DNA of 47,570 nt from Bacteroidota bacterium (GCA_013377115.1 JACAAW010000009.1:1-47570), one strand, 5' to 3'; positions 25,633 to 33,820 are shown, counted from the first letter of the stretch. The notes: generated by a model from the sequence alone, not told the origin. Made by a program: numbers and translations.

Positions 25633-28600
25633 ATGAAAAAATTATTATTATTTATTTTTGTATTATTAATTAGTTTCGACTCTTTTTCTCAAGGAGCTCC
25701 AGCATGTCCATCGATTACTCCAACTGCCACCCCTCCAATTATCTGCGAGGGTGCTAGTTCTAATTTAAATGCAACAGTAGTAAGTAACAATCAGACATCA
25801 AGTTATTCCGTGGCTTCTATTCCTTATGTTCCTTATGCGTTTACTGGAGGGACAGGAGTATCGGTTAATACTGATGATGTTTGGAGTCCAGTTATGAATT
25901 TGGGTTTTTCATTTTGTTTTTTTGGTAATGCCTATACTCAGGCTGTTATTGGATCAAATGGTCATTTAACTTTTGATTTATCTTATGCAAGTGGTTATGA
26001 TTCATATCCTGTTACCACTTCCTTGCCCAGTACTTCAAATATGCCTGGTAATACCATAAGTGCCGTTTTCCGTGATATTGATCCATCTATTAGTGGAAGT
26101 GTTAATTATTATACCACAGGGACTGCACCTTGTCGTGCATTAGTAATTTCATGGTATGATGTTGGTCTTTTTAGTTGTTCAACACCTCATTCAACTTTCC
26201 AAATGGTTCTTTACGAAAATACTAATTATATTGACGTTTATATTCAGGATAGTCCAGGATCTTGTTCTTGGCAAAATGGAAATGGTATTGTTGGTATTCA
26301 AAATGCTGCAGCAACAGTTGCTGTTTGTCCTCCTGGAAGAAATTGTGCTCCTTTCACTGCAGCAAATGAGGCATGGAGATTTTCTCCAGCTGGCGCTCCA
26401 TCATATACGGTAACCTGGACAGATCCTAGTAGTGCCGTGGTAGGAACTGGATTAGGTCCAATAAGTGTTAGTCCTGCAGCTAATACCACTTATACATCAA
26501 CAATGGTAATTACAAATTGTGCTGGTGCCCCAACAACATACACAAATACTGTAAATGTTGTAGTTCAGGCTCCAATTGTTTCTACTTTCACTCAATCTCC
26601 AAGCCAGTGCCTTTCTGGCAATTCATTTAATTTTACTAATACTGGTGTTAGTGGAGCGGGATATACTCAATCATGGAACTTTGGTGGAGCTGTGGTCAAT
26701 ACTTCCACAGCTGTAAGTCCGACGGGGATAACATATAGTGCAGTCGGTACTTATTCGATAACTCATACTATTACAGATATAGCAACAGGTTGCACAAGTA
26801 CAACTACTTCGACTGTTAGTGTGAATAACCAAACGCCTCCAAATTTTGCACCCATTCCTTCTTTTTGTTCTGGTTCAACAGCTCCTGTTCTTTCAGCAAC
26901 CTCACCAAACGGAATAACTGGTTCGTGGAGTCCGTCAATTGTTAATAATACTGCGAATGGAACATATACTTTTACACCTGATGCAGGACAATGTGCAACA
27001 GTACAAACATTAAATACAGTTATTTCACCTCAAGTTGTTCCAAACTTCACTCCAATACCAGCATTTTGTAATGGTTCAGTAGCACCTATTTTATCAACCA
27101 CTTCTCCAAATGGAATAACAGGAACCTGGAGTCCTGCTGTTGTCAGTAATACAACAAGTGGATCATATATTTTTACTCCTGTTGCAGGTGAGTGCGCCAC
27201 CACGCAAACATTAAATGTAACAGTTACAGCCAACCCTGTTTTATCTGTAAATAATGCAACAATTTGTCTTGGGATACCCGCAACCATTACCCCCACCGGA
27301 GCAACAAGCTATTTGTGGAATACTGGTTCTTCCGCAAATCCTCTGGTAGTTTCTCCGGCAACTACTACGACTTATACAGTAGTTGGAAATACAAATGGAT
27401 GTACAGGAACTGCGATATCCACAGTAACTGTAAACCCTAATCCCTTGGCCACAGCAACAAGTGCTATAGTTTGTTCGGGGGTTTCTGCAAATTTAACTGC
27501 AGGAGGAGGAATTGGTTATTTATGGAGTACTGGATCTTCTAATTCTACGATTTCGGTTTCTCCAACAATAACAACAACTTATAATGTAAGTGTCACCGAC
27601 GCAAATGGTTGCACTAGTACAGCTAATTCAGTTGTAACAGTGAATCAAAACCCAATTGCTGATGCTGGTAATGCTCAAGCAATTTGTACAGGAAATACTG
27701 CTGTTCTTACAGCAAGTGGGGGATCTTCTTATTTGTGGAATACATCTGAAACAACTGCTTCAATATCAGTTTCACCTTCAATATCTACAACCTATCAGGT
27801 TACTGTCACAAATGCAAACAGTTGCACTGCAACAGACCAAGTTGCTGTGACAATTACACCAGATCCTGTGGTTTCGGCGAATAATTCAACAATATGTTCA
27901 GGTTTGTCAACAAATATAACTCCTGTGGGAGCAACAACTTATTTGTGGAATACTGGCGCTACTTCGAATCCATTAGTTGTAAGTCCAATTACAACAACAA
28001 CATATACTGTTACAGGAACAACCAATGGATGCACTGGGACCGCAATTAGTGTGGTTACTGTAAATCAATCTCCTGTGATTAATGCAGTTGCCAACAATAA
28101 TAATACATGTCAACCTATGTTAGTGCCATTTACTGATAATAGTACGCCTACAATTGTCACTTATAGCTGGGATTTTGGAGATCCGGGTTCTTCCACAAAT
28201 AATTCTAATATTCAAAATCCCACACATAATTATTTAAATGGAGGCTCTTATAATGTAACCATAACAGTTACCACTGTTGATGGTTGCTCGGGAACTTATA
28301 CTTATACCAATATGGTAACAGTATATTCGAATCCAATTGCCAATTTTAGTGCAACCCCTCCTGTAGCAAGTATTCTAACTCCAGTCATAGCATTTCAAGA
28401 TCAATCAAATGGCACGAATAGTTGGTATTGGAGTTTTGGAGATCCATTATCTGGACTAAACAACAATTCATCAATCCAGAATCCTTCGCATGTTTATACT
28501 GTAGAGGGATTTTATGATGTTACTTTAGTTGTAATTACTGATCATGGATGCATTGATACTTTGAAGAAAACAGTTGAAATTATAAACGATGTTTTAACCA

Positions 28601-28845
28601 TTCCAAATATTATTACACCGAATGGAGACGGTAAAAATGATGTATTCAAAATTACAAATATAGAAAAGGTTCCCAATAATCATTTAGTAATTTTTAATAG
28701 ATGGGGCAAAATTGTTTATGAAAAAGATGGTTATAATAATGAATGGGATGGAGGAAATTGTCCAGATGGAGTCTACTTTATTATATTGACTTATAAAGAT
28801 TCAATGGAGCACAAAGGTACTGTTACCATACTAAATGAAAAATAA
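25633..28845 (+). CDS. Large repeat protein with T9SS type B sorting domain
   Basis: The 1070-residue protein is exported by a signal peptide (1-20, ending 'SFSQ') and then by the type IX system. The C-terminal ~85 residues, beginning 'IPNIITPNGDGKNDVF' and containing 'IFNRWGKIVYE', are the gliding-motility-associated (type B) sorting domain. Between them lie an N-terminal ~220-residue globular domain, two ~66-residue repeats (DNA about 26842-27041 and 27042-27238), four ~68-residue Ig-like repeats with 'YLWNTG' and 'TTYTV' cores (27241-28070), and two PKD domains with 'SWDFGDPG' and 'YWSFGDPL'. A cell-surface or secreted adhesin or matrix role is plausible; no enzyme domain is visible. Confidence 0.88.
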   Translation: MKKLLLFIFVLLISFDSFSQGAPACPSITPTATPPIICEGASSNLNATVVSNNQTSSYSVASIPYVPYAFTGGTGVSVNTDDVWSPVMNLGFSFCFFGNAYTQAVIGSNGHLTFDLSYASGYDSYPVTTSLPSTSNMPGNTISAVFRDIDPSISGSVNYYTTGTAPCRALVISWYDVGLFSCSTPHSTFQMVLYENTNYIDVYIQDSPGSCSWQNGNGIVGIQNAAATVAVCPPGRNCAPFTAANEAWRFSPAGAPSYTVTWTDPSSAVVGTGLGPISVSPAANTTYTSTMVITNCAGAPTTYTNTVNVVVQAPIVSTFTQSPSQCLSGNSFNFTNTGVSGAGYTQSWNFGGAVVNTSTAVSPTGITYSAVGTYSITHTITDIATGCTSTTTSTVSVNNQTPPNFAPIPSFCSGSTAPVLSATSPNGITGSWSPSIVNNTANGTYTFTPDAGQCATVQTLNTVISPQVVPNFTPIPAFCNGSVAPILSTTSPNGITGTWSPAVVSNTTSGSYIFTPVAGECATTQTLNVTVTANPVLSVNNATICLGIPATITPTGATSYLWNTGSSANPLVVSPATTTTYTVVGNTNGCTGTAISTVTVNPNPLATATSAIVCSGVSANLTAGGGIGYLWSTGSSNSTISVSPTITTTYNVSVTDANGCTSTANSVVTVNQNPIADAGNAQAICTGNTAVLTASGGSSYLWNTSETTASISVSPSISTTYQVTVTNANSCTATDQVAVTITPDPVVSANNSTICSGLSTNITPVGATTYLWNTGATSNPLVVSPITTTTYTVTGTTNGCTGTAISVVTVNQSPVINAVANNNNTCQPMLVPFTDNSTPTIVTYSWDFGDPGSSTNNSNIQNPTHNYLNGGSYNVTITVTTVDGCSGTYTYTNMVTVYSNPIANFSATPPVASILTPVIAFQDQSNGTNSWYWSFGDPLSGLNNNSSIQNPSHVYTVEGFYDVTLVVITDHGCIDTLKKTVEIINDVLTIPNIITPNGDGKNDVFKITNIEKVPNNHLVIFNRWGKIVYEKDGYNNEWDGGNCPDGVYFIILTYKDSMEHKGTVTILNEK
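26842..28070 (+). repeat. Internal domain repeats of the T9SS protein
   Basis: Two units of ~200 bp (PIPxFCxGSxAPxLS type) are followed by four units of ~205 bp beginning near 27241, 27442, 27652 and 27864. Units 1 and 4 of the second set are most alike, including 'YLWNTG' and 'TNGCTGTAIS'. This suggests duplication within the gene. Confidence 0.75.
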
Positions 28846-28848
28846 AAA

Positions 28849-28878
28849 TAAAAAGAGTGCATTAAAGCACTCTTTTTA
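28849..28878. terminator. Bidirectional terminator containing a stop codon
   Basis: A perfect 12-bp inverted repeat, 28849-28860 and 28867-28878, with A-run and T-run flanks and a six-base loop. It serves both convergent genes. The stop codon of the minus-strand NlpC/P60 gene (28862-28864) lies inside the loop. Confidence 0.85.
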
Positions 28879-29401
28879 TTTTAACATATCTTTTTTGGTA
28901 ATAAGAACCAATTAATTCAGAAATTGTAACACAATAATTTCTTCTTGAAGAAGAAGCATGAATAAATTTAATTGGTTCTCCTTTTTCTGAAATAACAATT
29001 CCAACATGACCAATTCTTTTGGTCTGGGAATTAGTTCCCTTGAAACAAATTACATCTCCTTTTTGGCATTCTTCTTTGGAAATATCAGTGCCATAAGAAT
29101 AATAATCGCGAGAAGATCGGGGAACATTTATCTTAAAATGTTTAAATACAAAATAAGTAAATCCAGAACAATCAAAACCCTTGGGTGTGGCACAACCATA
29201 TCTATAAGGAGTTCCAAGATATTTTTTAGCAAATACTATCAAACTGTCTTTATTTACTTTAGAACTATCTATTTTGGGATTTGTAATCCACTTTGAATTG
29301 ATCCTTTTAAAATGAGACGAGTTAGATTTTGACCAAGTAATTCCAGAGAATAATAAATAAGTTACAAGGAGAAATATCGAAAGAAATTTTATTATTTTCA
29401 T
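28862..29401 (-). CDS. NlpC/P60 family peptidase
   Basis: NlpC/P60 enzymes cut peptidoglycan peptides. The 179-residue protein has an N-terminal hydrophobic signal or anchor (about 4-22), then the catalytic domain with Cys78 ('FDCSGF'), His132 ('GHVGI') and His148 ('FIHAS'). It is expected to be exported and act on cell-wall stem peptides. The start ATG (29401-29399) is one base from the 3' end of the tRNA-Val gene. No other in-frame ATG exists that would keep the signal, so the gene appears to have no independent leader. Confidence 0.88.
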   Translation of the reverse strand: MKIIKFLSIFLLVTYLLFSGITWSKSNSSHFKRINSKWITNPKIDSSKVNKDSLIVFAKKYLGTPYRYGCATPKGFDCSGFTYFVFKHFKINVPRSSRDYYSYGTDISKEECQKGDVICFKGTNSQTKRIGHVGIVISEKGEPIKFIHASSSRRNYCVTISELIGSYYQKRYVKIKRVL

Positions 29402-29402
29402 G

Positions 29403-29477
29403 TGGGATGTACTGGATTCGAACCAGTGACCCCCGCCCTGTCAAGGCGATGCTCTAAACCAACTGAGCTAACATCCC
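29403..29477 (-). tRNA. tRNA-Val (GAC)
   Basis: A complete cloverleaf on the minus strand: acceptor GGGATGT/ACATCCC, D stem GCTC/GAGC, anticodon loop TTGACAG with anticodon GAC (29442-29440), T arm ACTGG-TTCGAAT-CCAGT, discriminator A. The CCA end is not encoded. The next base on the 3' side is the only one before the NlpC/P60 start codon. Confidence 0.93.
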
Positions 29478-29483
29478 GATATG

Positions 29484-29514
29484 CAAAAGTATTAAATATT
29501 TTTTACTTTACTAA
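29484..29514 (-). promoter_or_regulatory. Promoter of tRNA-Val and nlpC
   Basis: On the minus strand TTAG (29514-29511), 19-nt spacer, TACTTTTG (29491-29484). The -7 element matches TAnnTTTG and ends only six bases before the mature tRNA 5' end, so transcription would start at or next to the tRNA. Confidence 0.55.
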
Positions 29515-29633
29515 TGGTTTATCCATGTTTTTGATGTGGAAAGCATACGGATCATTCATTTGCATTGGTGTAGCGGAAAATTCTTAAATTTTCATAAAAT
29601 TTCAAAACAAATTTTTTCTTGCGCCATTTTCTT

Positions 29634-29641
29634 TATCTTTG
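29634..29641 (+). promoter_or_regulatory. -7 element of the DPP4-type peptidase gene
   Basis: TATCTTTG, an exact TAnnTTTG match, 52 bp before the start codon. The -33 region has no TTTG at the usual distance. Confidence 0.5.
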
Positions 29642-29693
29642 ACGAATATTATGAATCGTTTTATCAAAAGTATTTAATTATAAATTTTTAGAA

Positions 29694-31868
29694 ATGAAAA
29701 AGTATTTTATTTCGATTGTTGCATTCCTTTTAATTAGTAATTTTCAATATGCTCAAAAAGAGATTACATTAACCGATATATGGGCAAGTCGGACTTTTTA
29801 TCCTAATTCTGTCAGGGATATTGTTTCAATGAAAGATGGTGAGCATTATTGTGTCTTAAAAGATGGAATTTTGCTTGTTGAATATGATTATAAAACTGGA
29901 AAGGAAATTAAAACAATTACCAGAACAAGTGAGTTGAAAACCGATGCGAAACCTGATGGAATCGAAATTGATGAATTTGCTTTTAATTCTGATGAAACAA
30001 AGTTGCTGATTGGGTCCGAAACCGAATCTATTTATCGTCATTCAACCATGTCTAACTATTATGTTTATGATTTGGTCTCAAAAAAAATAACTCTTTTGTC
30101 TTCAGGAAAGAAACAGCGTCTTGCTGCATTTTCACCTGATGGGACCAAAGTAGCTTTTATTGTTGATAATAATATCTTCGTAAAAGATTTAATGACCAAT
30201 ATTGAAACCCAAATTACAAAAGATGGATTGTATAATAATATCATAAACGGGACAACAGATTGGGTTTATGAAGAGGAATTTAGCTTTACTGGGGCTTTCT
30301 TCTGGTCACCTGATGGAAATAAGATCGCATATTATAAAATGGATGAAAGTAAAGTAAAGGAATATGATATGACGATGTATGGCGAATTGTATCCTGAACA
30401 GTATAAATATAAGTATCCAAAAGCTGGTGAAGATAATTCAATTGTTACTATTTGGATTTATGATGTGAAATCCAATTCATCTATTCCTGCCGATATTGGG
30501 CCTGAAAAGAATCAATATATCCCGAGGATAAAATGGACTAAAGATCCTAATCAACTTTCGATTCAACGAATGAACCGACTTCAAAATAAGTTGGAAATAT
30601 TGTTAACTAATGCAGCAAATGGAAGTTCAAAAGTTATTTACAATGAAGAAAACAAATGCTATATTGATATTACTGATAACCTGACTTTTTTAAATGATAA
30701 AAAAAGCTTTTTAATTTCTAGTGAAAAAGATGGATATAATCATATTTATCAATTCGGTTTTGATGGAAATATGATTCGTCAGATTACAAAGGGAAATTGG
30801 GATGTTGATGCCTTTAAAGGGATTGATGAAAAGAATCAGATAATTTATTTCACTTCTTCTGAAATTTCTCCAATGGATAGAGATTTGTATTCAATAAAAT
30901 TAGATGGAACTGGGAAAAAGAGAATTTCATCAAAGAAGGGTGTGAGTGACGTTGAGTTTAGTAATAATTTTAAATATTATGTAAGTAATTTTTCTGATGC
31001 GAATACTCCTTATTATTCTTCAATTAATAAATCAGATGGGAAGGAATTGGTTAAATTAGAAGATAATTCAAATGTTCTGGCTTCTATGAAGGAATATGGC
31101 TTTGGTAAAAAAGAATTTTTTAATTTTAAAACAACTGAAAATATTGAGTTAAACGGTTGGATAATAAAGCCACTTAATTTTGATTCTACCAAAAAGTATC
31201 CAGTATTAATGTACGTTTATGGCGGTCCAGGCTCTCAGACCGTTGAAAACCAATGGAGTTCATTCGATTTTGCATGGTTTCAAATGTTGGCTCAAAAAGG
31301 CTATTTAGTTGTATCAGTTGATAATCGTGGAACTGGAGCAAGAGGAGCGGAGTTCAAAAAGATGACCTATATGCAATTGGGTAAATTTGAAACAATAGAT
31401 CAAATTGAAACTGCAAAATATCTTGGCAAATTAAAATATATCGATTCAAAAAGAATTGGGATTTTTGGATGGAGCTACGGCGGTTATATGAGTTCATTGT
31501 GTATGACAAAAGGTTCAGAGTATTTTAAAACCGGAATTGCAGTAGCCCCTGTTACAAATTGGAGGAATTATGATAATATTTATACTGAAAGATATATGAG
31601 AACTCCTCAAGAAAACCCAAAAGGATATGATGAAAATTCTCCGATAAATTTCACCAAAAAGTTAAATGGGAAGTTTTTATTAGTGCATGGGGTTGCTGAT
31701 GACAATGTTCATATTCAAAATTCAATGGAATTAATTAAATCACTTGTTGATGCAAATAAGCAATTCGAAATGCAATTTTATCCAAATAAGAATCATGGTA
31801 TTTATGGTGGAAACACTCGGTTTCATTTATACACAAGAATGACAGAGTTTTTGCTTAAAAACTTATAA
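29694..31868 (+). CDS. Dipeptidyl peptidase IV-type serine peptidase (S9)
   Basis: The enzyme removes X-Pro or X-Ala dipeptides from peptide N-termini. The 724-residue protein has a signal peptide (1-20, 'FQYAQ'), a beta-propeller and a C-terminal alpha/beta hydrolase domain. The catalytic triad is visible: S594 ('GWSYGGY'), D669 ('ADDNVH') and H701 ('NKNHGIYGG'). The paired glutamates of DPP4 enzymes are in 'DWVYEEEFS', which argues for true DPP4-type exopeptidase activity rather than another S9 subtype. It is probably periplasmic and monocistronic. Confidence 0.92.
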   Translation: MKKYFISIVAFLLISNFQYAQKEITLTDIWASRTFYPNSVRDIVSMKDGEHYCVLKDGILLVEYDYKTGKEIKTITRTSELKTDAKPDGIEIDEFAFNSDETKLLIGSETESIYRHSTMSNYYVYDLVSKKITLLSSGKKQRLAAFSPDGTKVAFIVDNNIFVKDLMTNIETQITKDGLYNNIINGTTDWVYEEEFSFTGAFFWSPDGNKIAYYKMDESKVKEYDMTMYGELYPEQYKYKYPKAGEDNSIVTIWIYDVKSNSSIPADIGPEKNQYIPRIKWTKDPNQLSIQRMNRLQNKLEILLTNAANGSSKVIYNEENKCYIDITDNLTFLNDKKSFLISSEKDGYNHIYQFGFDGNMIRQITKGNWDVDAFKGIDEKNQIIYFTSSEISPMDRDLYSIKLDGTGKKRISSKKGVSDVEFSNNFKYYVSNFSDANTPYYSSINKSDGKELVKLEDNSNVLASMKEYGFGKKEFFNFKTTENIELNGWIIKPLNFDSTKKYPVLMYVYGGPGSQTVENQWSSFDFAWFQMLAQKGYLVVSVDNRGTGARGAEFKKMTYMQLGKFETIDQIETAKYLGKLKYIDSKRIGIFGWSYGGYMSSLCMTKGSEYFKTGIAVAPVTNWRNYDNIYTERYMRTPQENPKGYDENSPINFTKKLNGKFLLVHGVADDNVHIQNSMELIKSLVDANKQFEMQFYPNKNHGIYGGNTRFHLYTRMTEFLLKNL

Positions 31869-31886
31869 AAAAATCAGACAAATAAA

Positions 31887-31917
31887 TTTGTAAAGTGAAA
31901 AGTAATTTTTACCTTTG
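31887..31917 (+). promoter_or_regulatory. Promoter of rpsU operon
   Basis: TTTG (31887-31890), exactly 19 nt, TACCTTTG (31910-31917): a full match to the Bacteroidota consensus, 54 bp before rpsU. Confidence 0.8.
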
Positions 31918-31971
31918 CAGCCCAATAAAAAAAATAAAATTTAACAAAATAAAAAGAAAGAGAGTTTTTTT

Positions 31972-32166
31972 ATGATTATTGTTCCAGTTAAAGAAGGCGA
32001 AAGCATTGATAAATCTTTGAAAAAATTAAAAAGAAAATTCGAAAAAACAGGTGTTGTAAAAGAATTAAGAGAAAGACAAAAATTTACCAAACCTTCAGTT
32101 AAAAATAGGATACAAAGAATCAAAGCGGTTTATATCCAAAAATTGCGTCAAGCTATTGACATTTAA
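31972..32166 (+). CDS. rpsU: Ribosomal protein bS21
   Basis: The 64-residue basic protein starts 'MIIVPVKEGESIDKSLKKL' and has the long helical, Lys/Arg-rich body of bS21. In Bacteroidota this protein helps hide the 16S anti-Shine-Dalgarno end. Its own leader is AT-rich and has no clear Shine-Dalgarno. It is first in the rpsU-xerC-hpf group under a consensus promoter. Confidence 0.93.
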   Translation: MIIVPVKEGESIDKSLKKLKRKFEKTGVVKELRERQKFTKPSVKNRIQRIKAVYIQKLRQAIDI

Positions 32167-32188
32167 TTTTTAATAAAAATATTTTTTC

Positions 32189-32264
32189 AAAAGAATATTT
32201 TCTTAACTGCTTTTTGATTTCTTATTAGATTTCTGGTGGTTTAAGGGAATATTCTTTTTTTTTG
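32189..32264 (+). other. Possible long-loop hairpin between rpsU and xerC
   Basis: An 11-bp perfect inverted repeat (32189-32199 with 32248-32258) encloses 48 nt and is followed by T residues to 32264. It may attenuate transcription after rpsU. The stem is A/T-rich, so confidence is low. Confidence 0.3.
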
Positions 32265-32268
32265 AAGT

Positions 32269-33153
32269 ATGCTACAAGAAAAATTCATCAACTATATTAA
32301 ATTTGAGAAGAGGTATTCGCAGCATACAGTTATCGCCTATCAAACTGACTTAGCTCAGTTCCAAATTTATCTACAAGCAAAATATAATATTGGTGGTATT
32401 GAGAATTCTGATTATTCTATCATACGTTCTTGGATGGTTAGTTTGATGGAAGCAGCGGTAACTCCACGAACAATCAGAAGGAAAATAACAGTATTAAATT
32501 CTTTTTTTAAGTTTATTATTAAGGAAGGAGTTATTTCTGAAAATCCAATGGCAAAAGTTATTGTGCCAAAAGCATCAAAAAGATTACCTGTGTTTGTTGA
32601 GCAAAATAAAATGGATTTACTTTTAGATGAGATCGATTTTGGGACAGGTTTCAACTCTTATAGAGATAGAATAATAATCGAGTTGCTTTATTACACTGGA
32701 ATGCGTTTATCAGAATTGGTCAACCTAAAAGAAAAAGATATTGATATATATAATAATAGTATAAAAGTTTTAGGGAAAAGAAATAAAGAACGAATAATTC
32801 CATTTGGTGGCGTTCTTAAAGCTTCATTAAATAATTATATTATTGAAAAGGAAAAAGTTGTTTCAGGGGAAATTGGAAATTTCTTTTTAATAAGTGAAAA
32901 CGGAAAAAAAATATACCAAAAACTTGTTTATCGGCTCGTAAAGCACTATATTAGCATGGTTAGTACGATGGATAAAAAGAGTCCTCATGTTTTGAGACAT
33001 TCCTTTGCAACTCATTTACTTAACAATGGGGCGGAATTAAATGCGATAAAAGAAATTCTAGGACATTCAAATTTATCTGCCACACAAATTTATACACATA
33101 ATTCAATTGAAAAGTTAAAAACGATTTATAAACAAGCCCATCCAAAGGCGTAG
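32269..33153 (+). CDS. xerC: Tyrosine recombinase XerC/XerD
   Basis: Xer recombinases resolve chromosome dimers at dif. The 294-residue protein has an N-terminal SAM-like core-binding domain and a catalytic domain with R146 ('TGMRLSEL'), K170, H240-x2-R243 ('HVLRHSFATH'), H266 ('LGHSNLSAT') and the nucleophile Y275. All active-site residues are intact. The fixed place between rpsU and hpf argues for the housekeeping enzyme rather than an integrase of a mobile element. XerC versus XerD cannot be separated by eye. Confidence 0.9.
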   Translation: MLQEKFINYIKFEKRYSQHTVIAYQTDLAQFQIYLQAKYNIGGIENSDYSIIRSWMVSLMEAAVTPRTIRRKITVLNSFFKFIIKEGVISENPMAKVIVPKASKRLPVFVEQNKMDLLLDEIDFGTGFNSYRDRIIIELLYYTGMRLSELVNLKEKDIDIYNNSIKVLGKRNKERIIPFGGVLKASLNNYIIEKEKVVSGEIGNFFLISENGKKIYQKLVYRLVKHYISMVSTMDKKSPHVLRHSFATHLLNNGAELNAIKEILGHSNLSATQIYTHNSIEKLKTIYKQAHPKA

Positions 33154-33163
33154 TTATTAATTT

Positions 33164-33169
33164 AGGAGG
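33164..33169 (+). promoter_or_regulatory. Strong Shine-Dalgarno before hpf
   Basis: AGGAGG lies six bases before the hpf ATG. It is the only strong Shine-Dalgarno I noticed in front of a gene in this window. Confidence 0.8.
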
Positions 33170-33175
33170 AAAAAC

Positions 33176-33463
33176 ATGAAAATTAACATTAGTGCTGTGC
33201 ATTTTAAAGCGGACAAGAAGTTAGAAGGCTTTATTCAGGAAAAAGTTGAAAAATTAGCTTCAATGTATGATAAGGTATTAGGAAGCGAAGTAATATTAAA
33301 AATTGATGCAAAAGAAGCAATTGATAATAAAATTGCCGAAATTCGATTAATTATTAAAGGAAATGATCTTTTTGCAAAAAAACAGTGCAAATCCTTCGAA
33401 GAAGCAACGGATATTGCTGTTGATGCATTAAAAAAACAATTAACAAAATACAAAGAGAAATAG
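33176..33463 (+). CDS. hpf: Ribosome hibernation-promoting factor
   Basis: HPF/RaiA binds the 30S subunit in the decoding region during slow growth and inactivates or stores ribosomes. The 95-residue protein has the typical beta-alpha-beta-beta-beta-alpha fold order: 'MKINISAVHFKADKKLEGFI', then 'SEVILKID', 'KIAEIRLIIKG', 'DLFAKKQCKSFEEATDIAVDAL' (spanning residues ~62-84). It is a short form without the C-terminal dimerisation domain of long HPF. It is the third gene of the rpsU group, 22 bp after xerC, and has an unusually strong Shine-Dalgarno. Confidence 0.9.
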   Translation: MKINISAVHFKADKKLEGFIQEKVEKLASMYDKVLGSEVILKIDAKEAIDNKIAEIRLIIKGNDLFAKKQCKSFEEATDIAVDALKKQLTKYKEK

Positions 33464-33538
33464 AAAGTAAAATTTAAATCAATGAATTTCAGTCATATAT
33501 GAATAAATAATAATATTATTAAAAAAAAGGTAATTTTA

Positions 33539-33569
33539 TTTGTTTATTAAAATATGTTTCATAAATTTG
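33539..33569 (+). promoter_or_regulatory. Promoter of the tRNA-tuf operon
   Basis: TTTG (33539-33542), exactly 19 nt, TAAATTTG (33562-33569): a full consensus match. It lies 61 bp before the first tRNA. Confidence 0.78.
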
Positions 33570-33597
33570 CAGTCCTTTTAAAAGGGGCTGCTTTTTT
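33570..33597 (+). terminator. Hairpin with T-run right after the tRNA promoter
   Basis: CAG-CCTT pairs with AAGG-CTG (33570-33577 and 33582-33590, with a small internal mismatch and a TTAA loop), followed by CTTTTTT (33591-33597). The structure begins near the expected transcription start. It could act as an early attenuator or as a 5' leader hairpin removed during tRNA processing. Confidence 0.4.
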
Positions 33598-33630
33598 GTT
33601 TATACAATAAAAATAGTAGTTTTTAAAAAT

Positions 33631-33704
33631 GCCAGTGTAGCTCAGTTGGTCAGAGCAGCTGATTTGTAATCAGCTGGTCGGGGGTTCGAATCCCTCCACC
33701 GGCT
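33631..33704 (+). tRNA. tRNA-Thr (TGT)
   Basis: Cloverleaf with D arm CTC/GAG, anticodon loop TTTGTAA (TGT) and T arm GGGGG-TTCGAAT-CCCTC. The acceptor stem GCCAGTG/CACCGGC has an A-C mismatch at pair 4-69. The discriminator is T and CCA is not fully encoded. First of four tRNAs before tuf. Confidence 0.93.
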
Positions 33705-33732
33705 CAAGTTCTTTAAAAGTATTAAATCATCG

Positions 33733-33814
33733 GGGGGGATACCAGAGCGGTCAAATGGGGCAGACTGTAAATCTGTTGGCTAAGCCTTCGGAGGTTCGAA
33801 TCCTCCTCCCCCCA
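33733..33814 (+). tRNA. tRNA-Tyr (GTA)
   Basis: A class II tRNA of 82 nt with a long variable arm, anticodon loop CTGTAAA (GTA), T arm GGAGG-TTCGAAT-CCTCC and acceptor GGGGGGA/TCCCCCC. The extra variable stem (around GGCTAAGCC) is present. Confidence 0.93.
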
Positions 33815-33820
33815 CGATAA

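Noticed and set aside
29402-29587. Plus-strand 61-residue open frame starting MGCTGFEPVT
   Set aside because: It is read across the antisense strand of the tRNA-Val gene, a well-known type of false protein prediction.
32269-33153. Integrase of a mobile element next to tRNA genes
   Set aside because: The gene lies in the conserved rpsU-xerC-hpf order, no attachment-site repeats or cargo genes are seen, so it is the housekeeping Xer recombinase.
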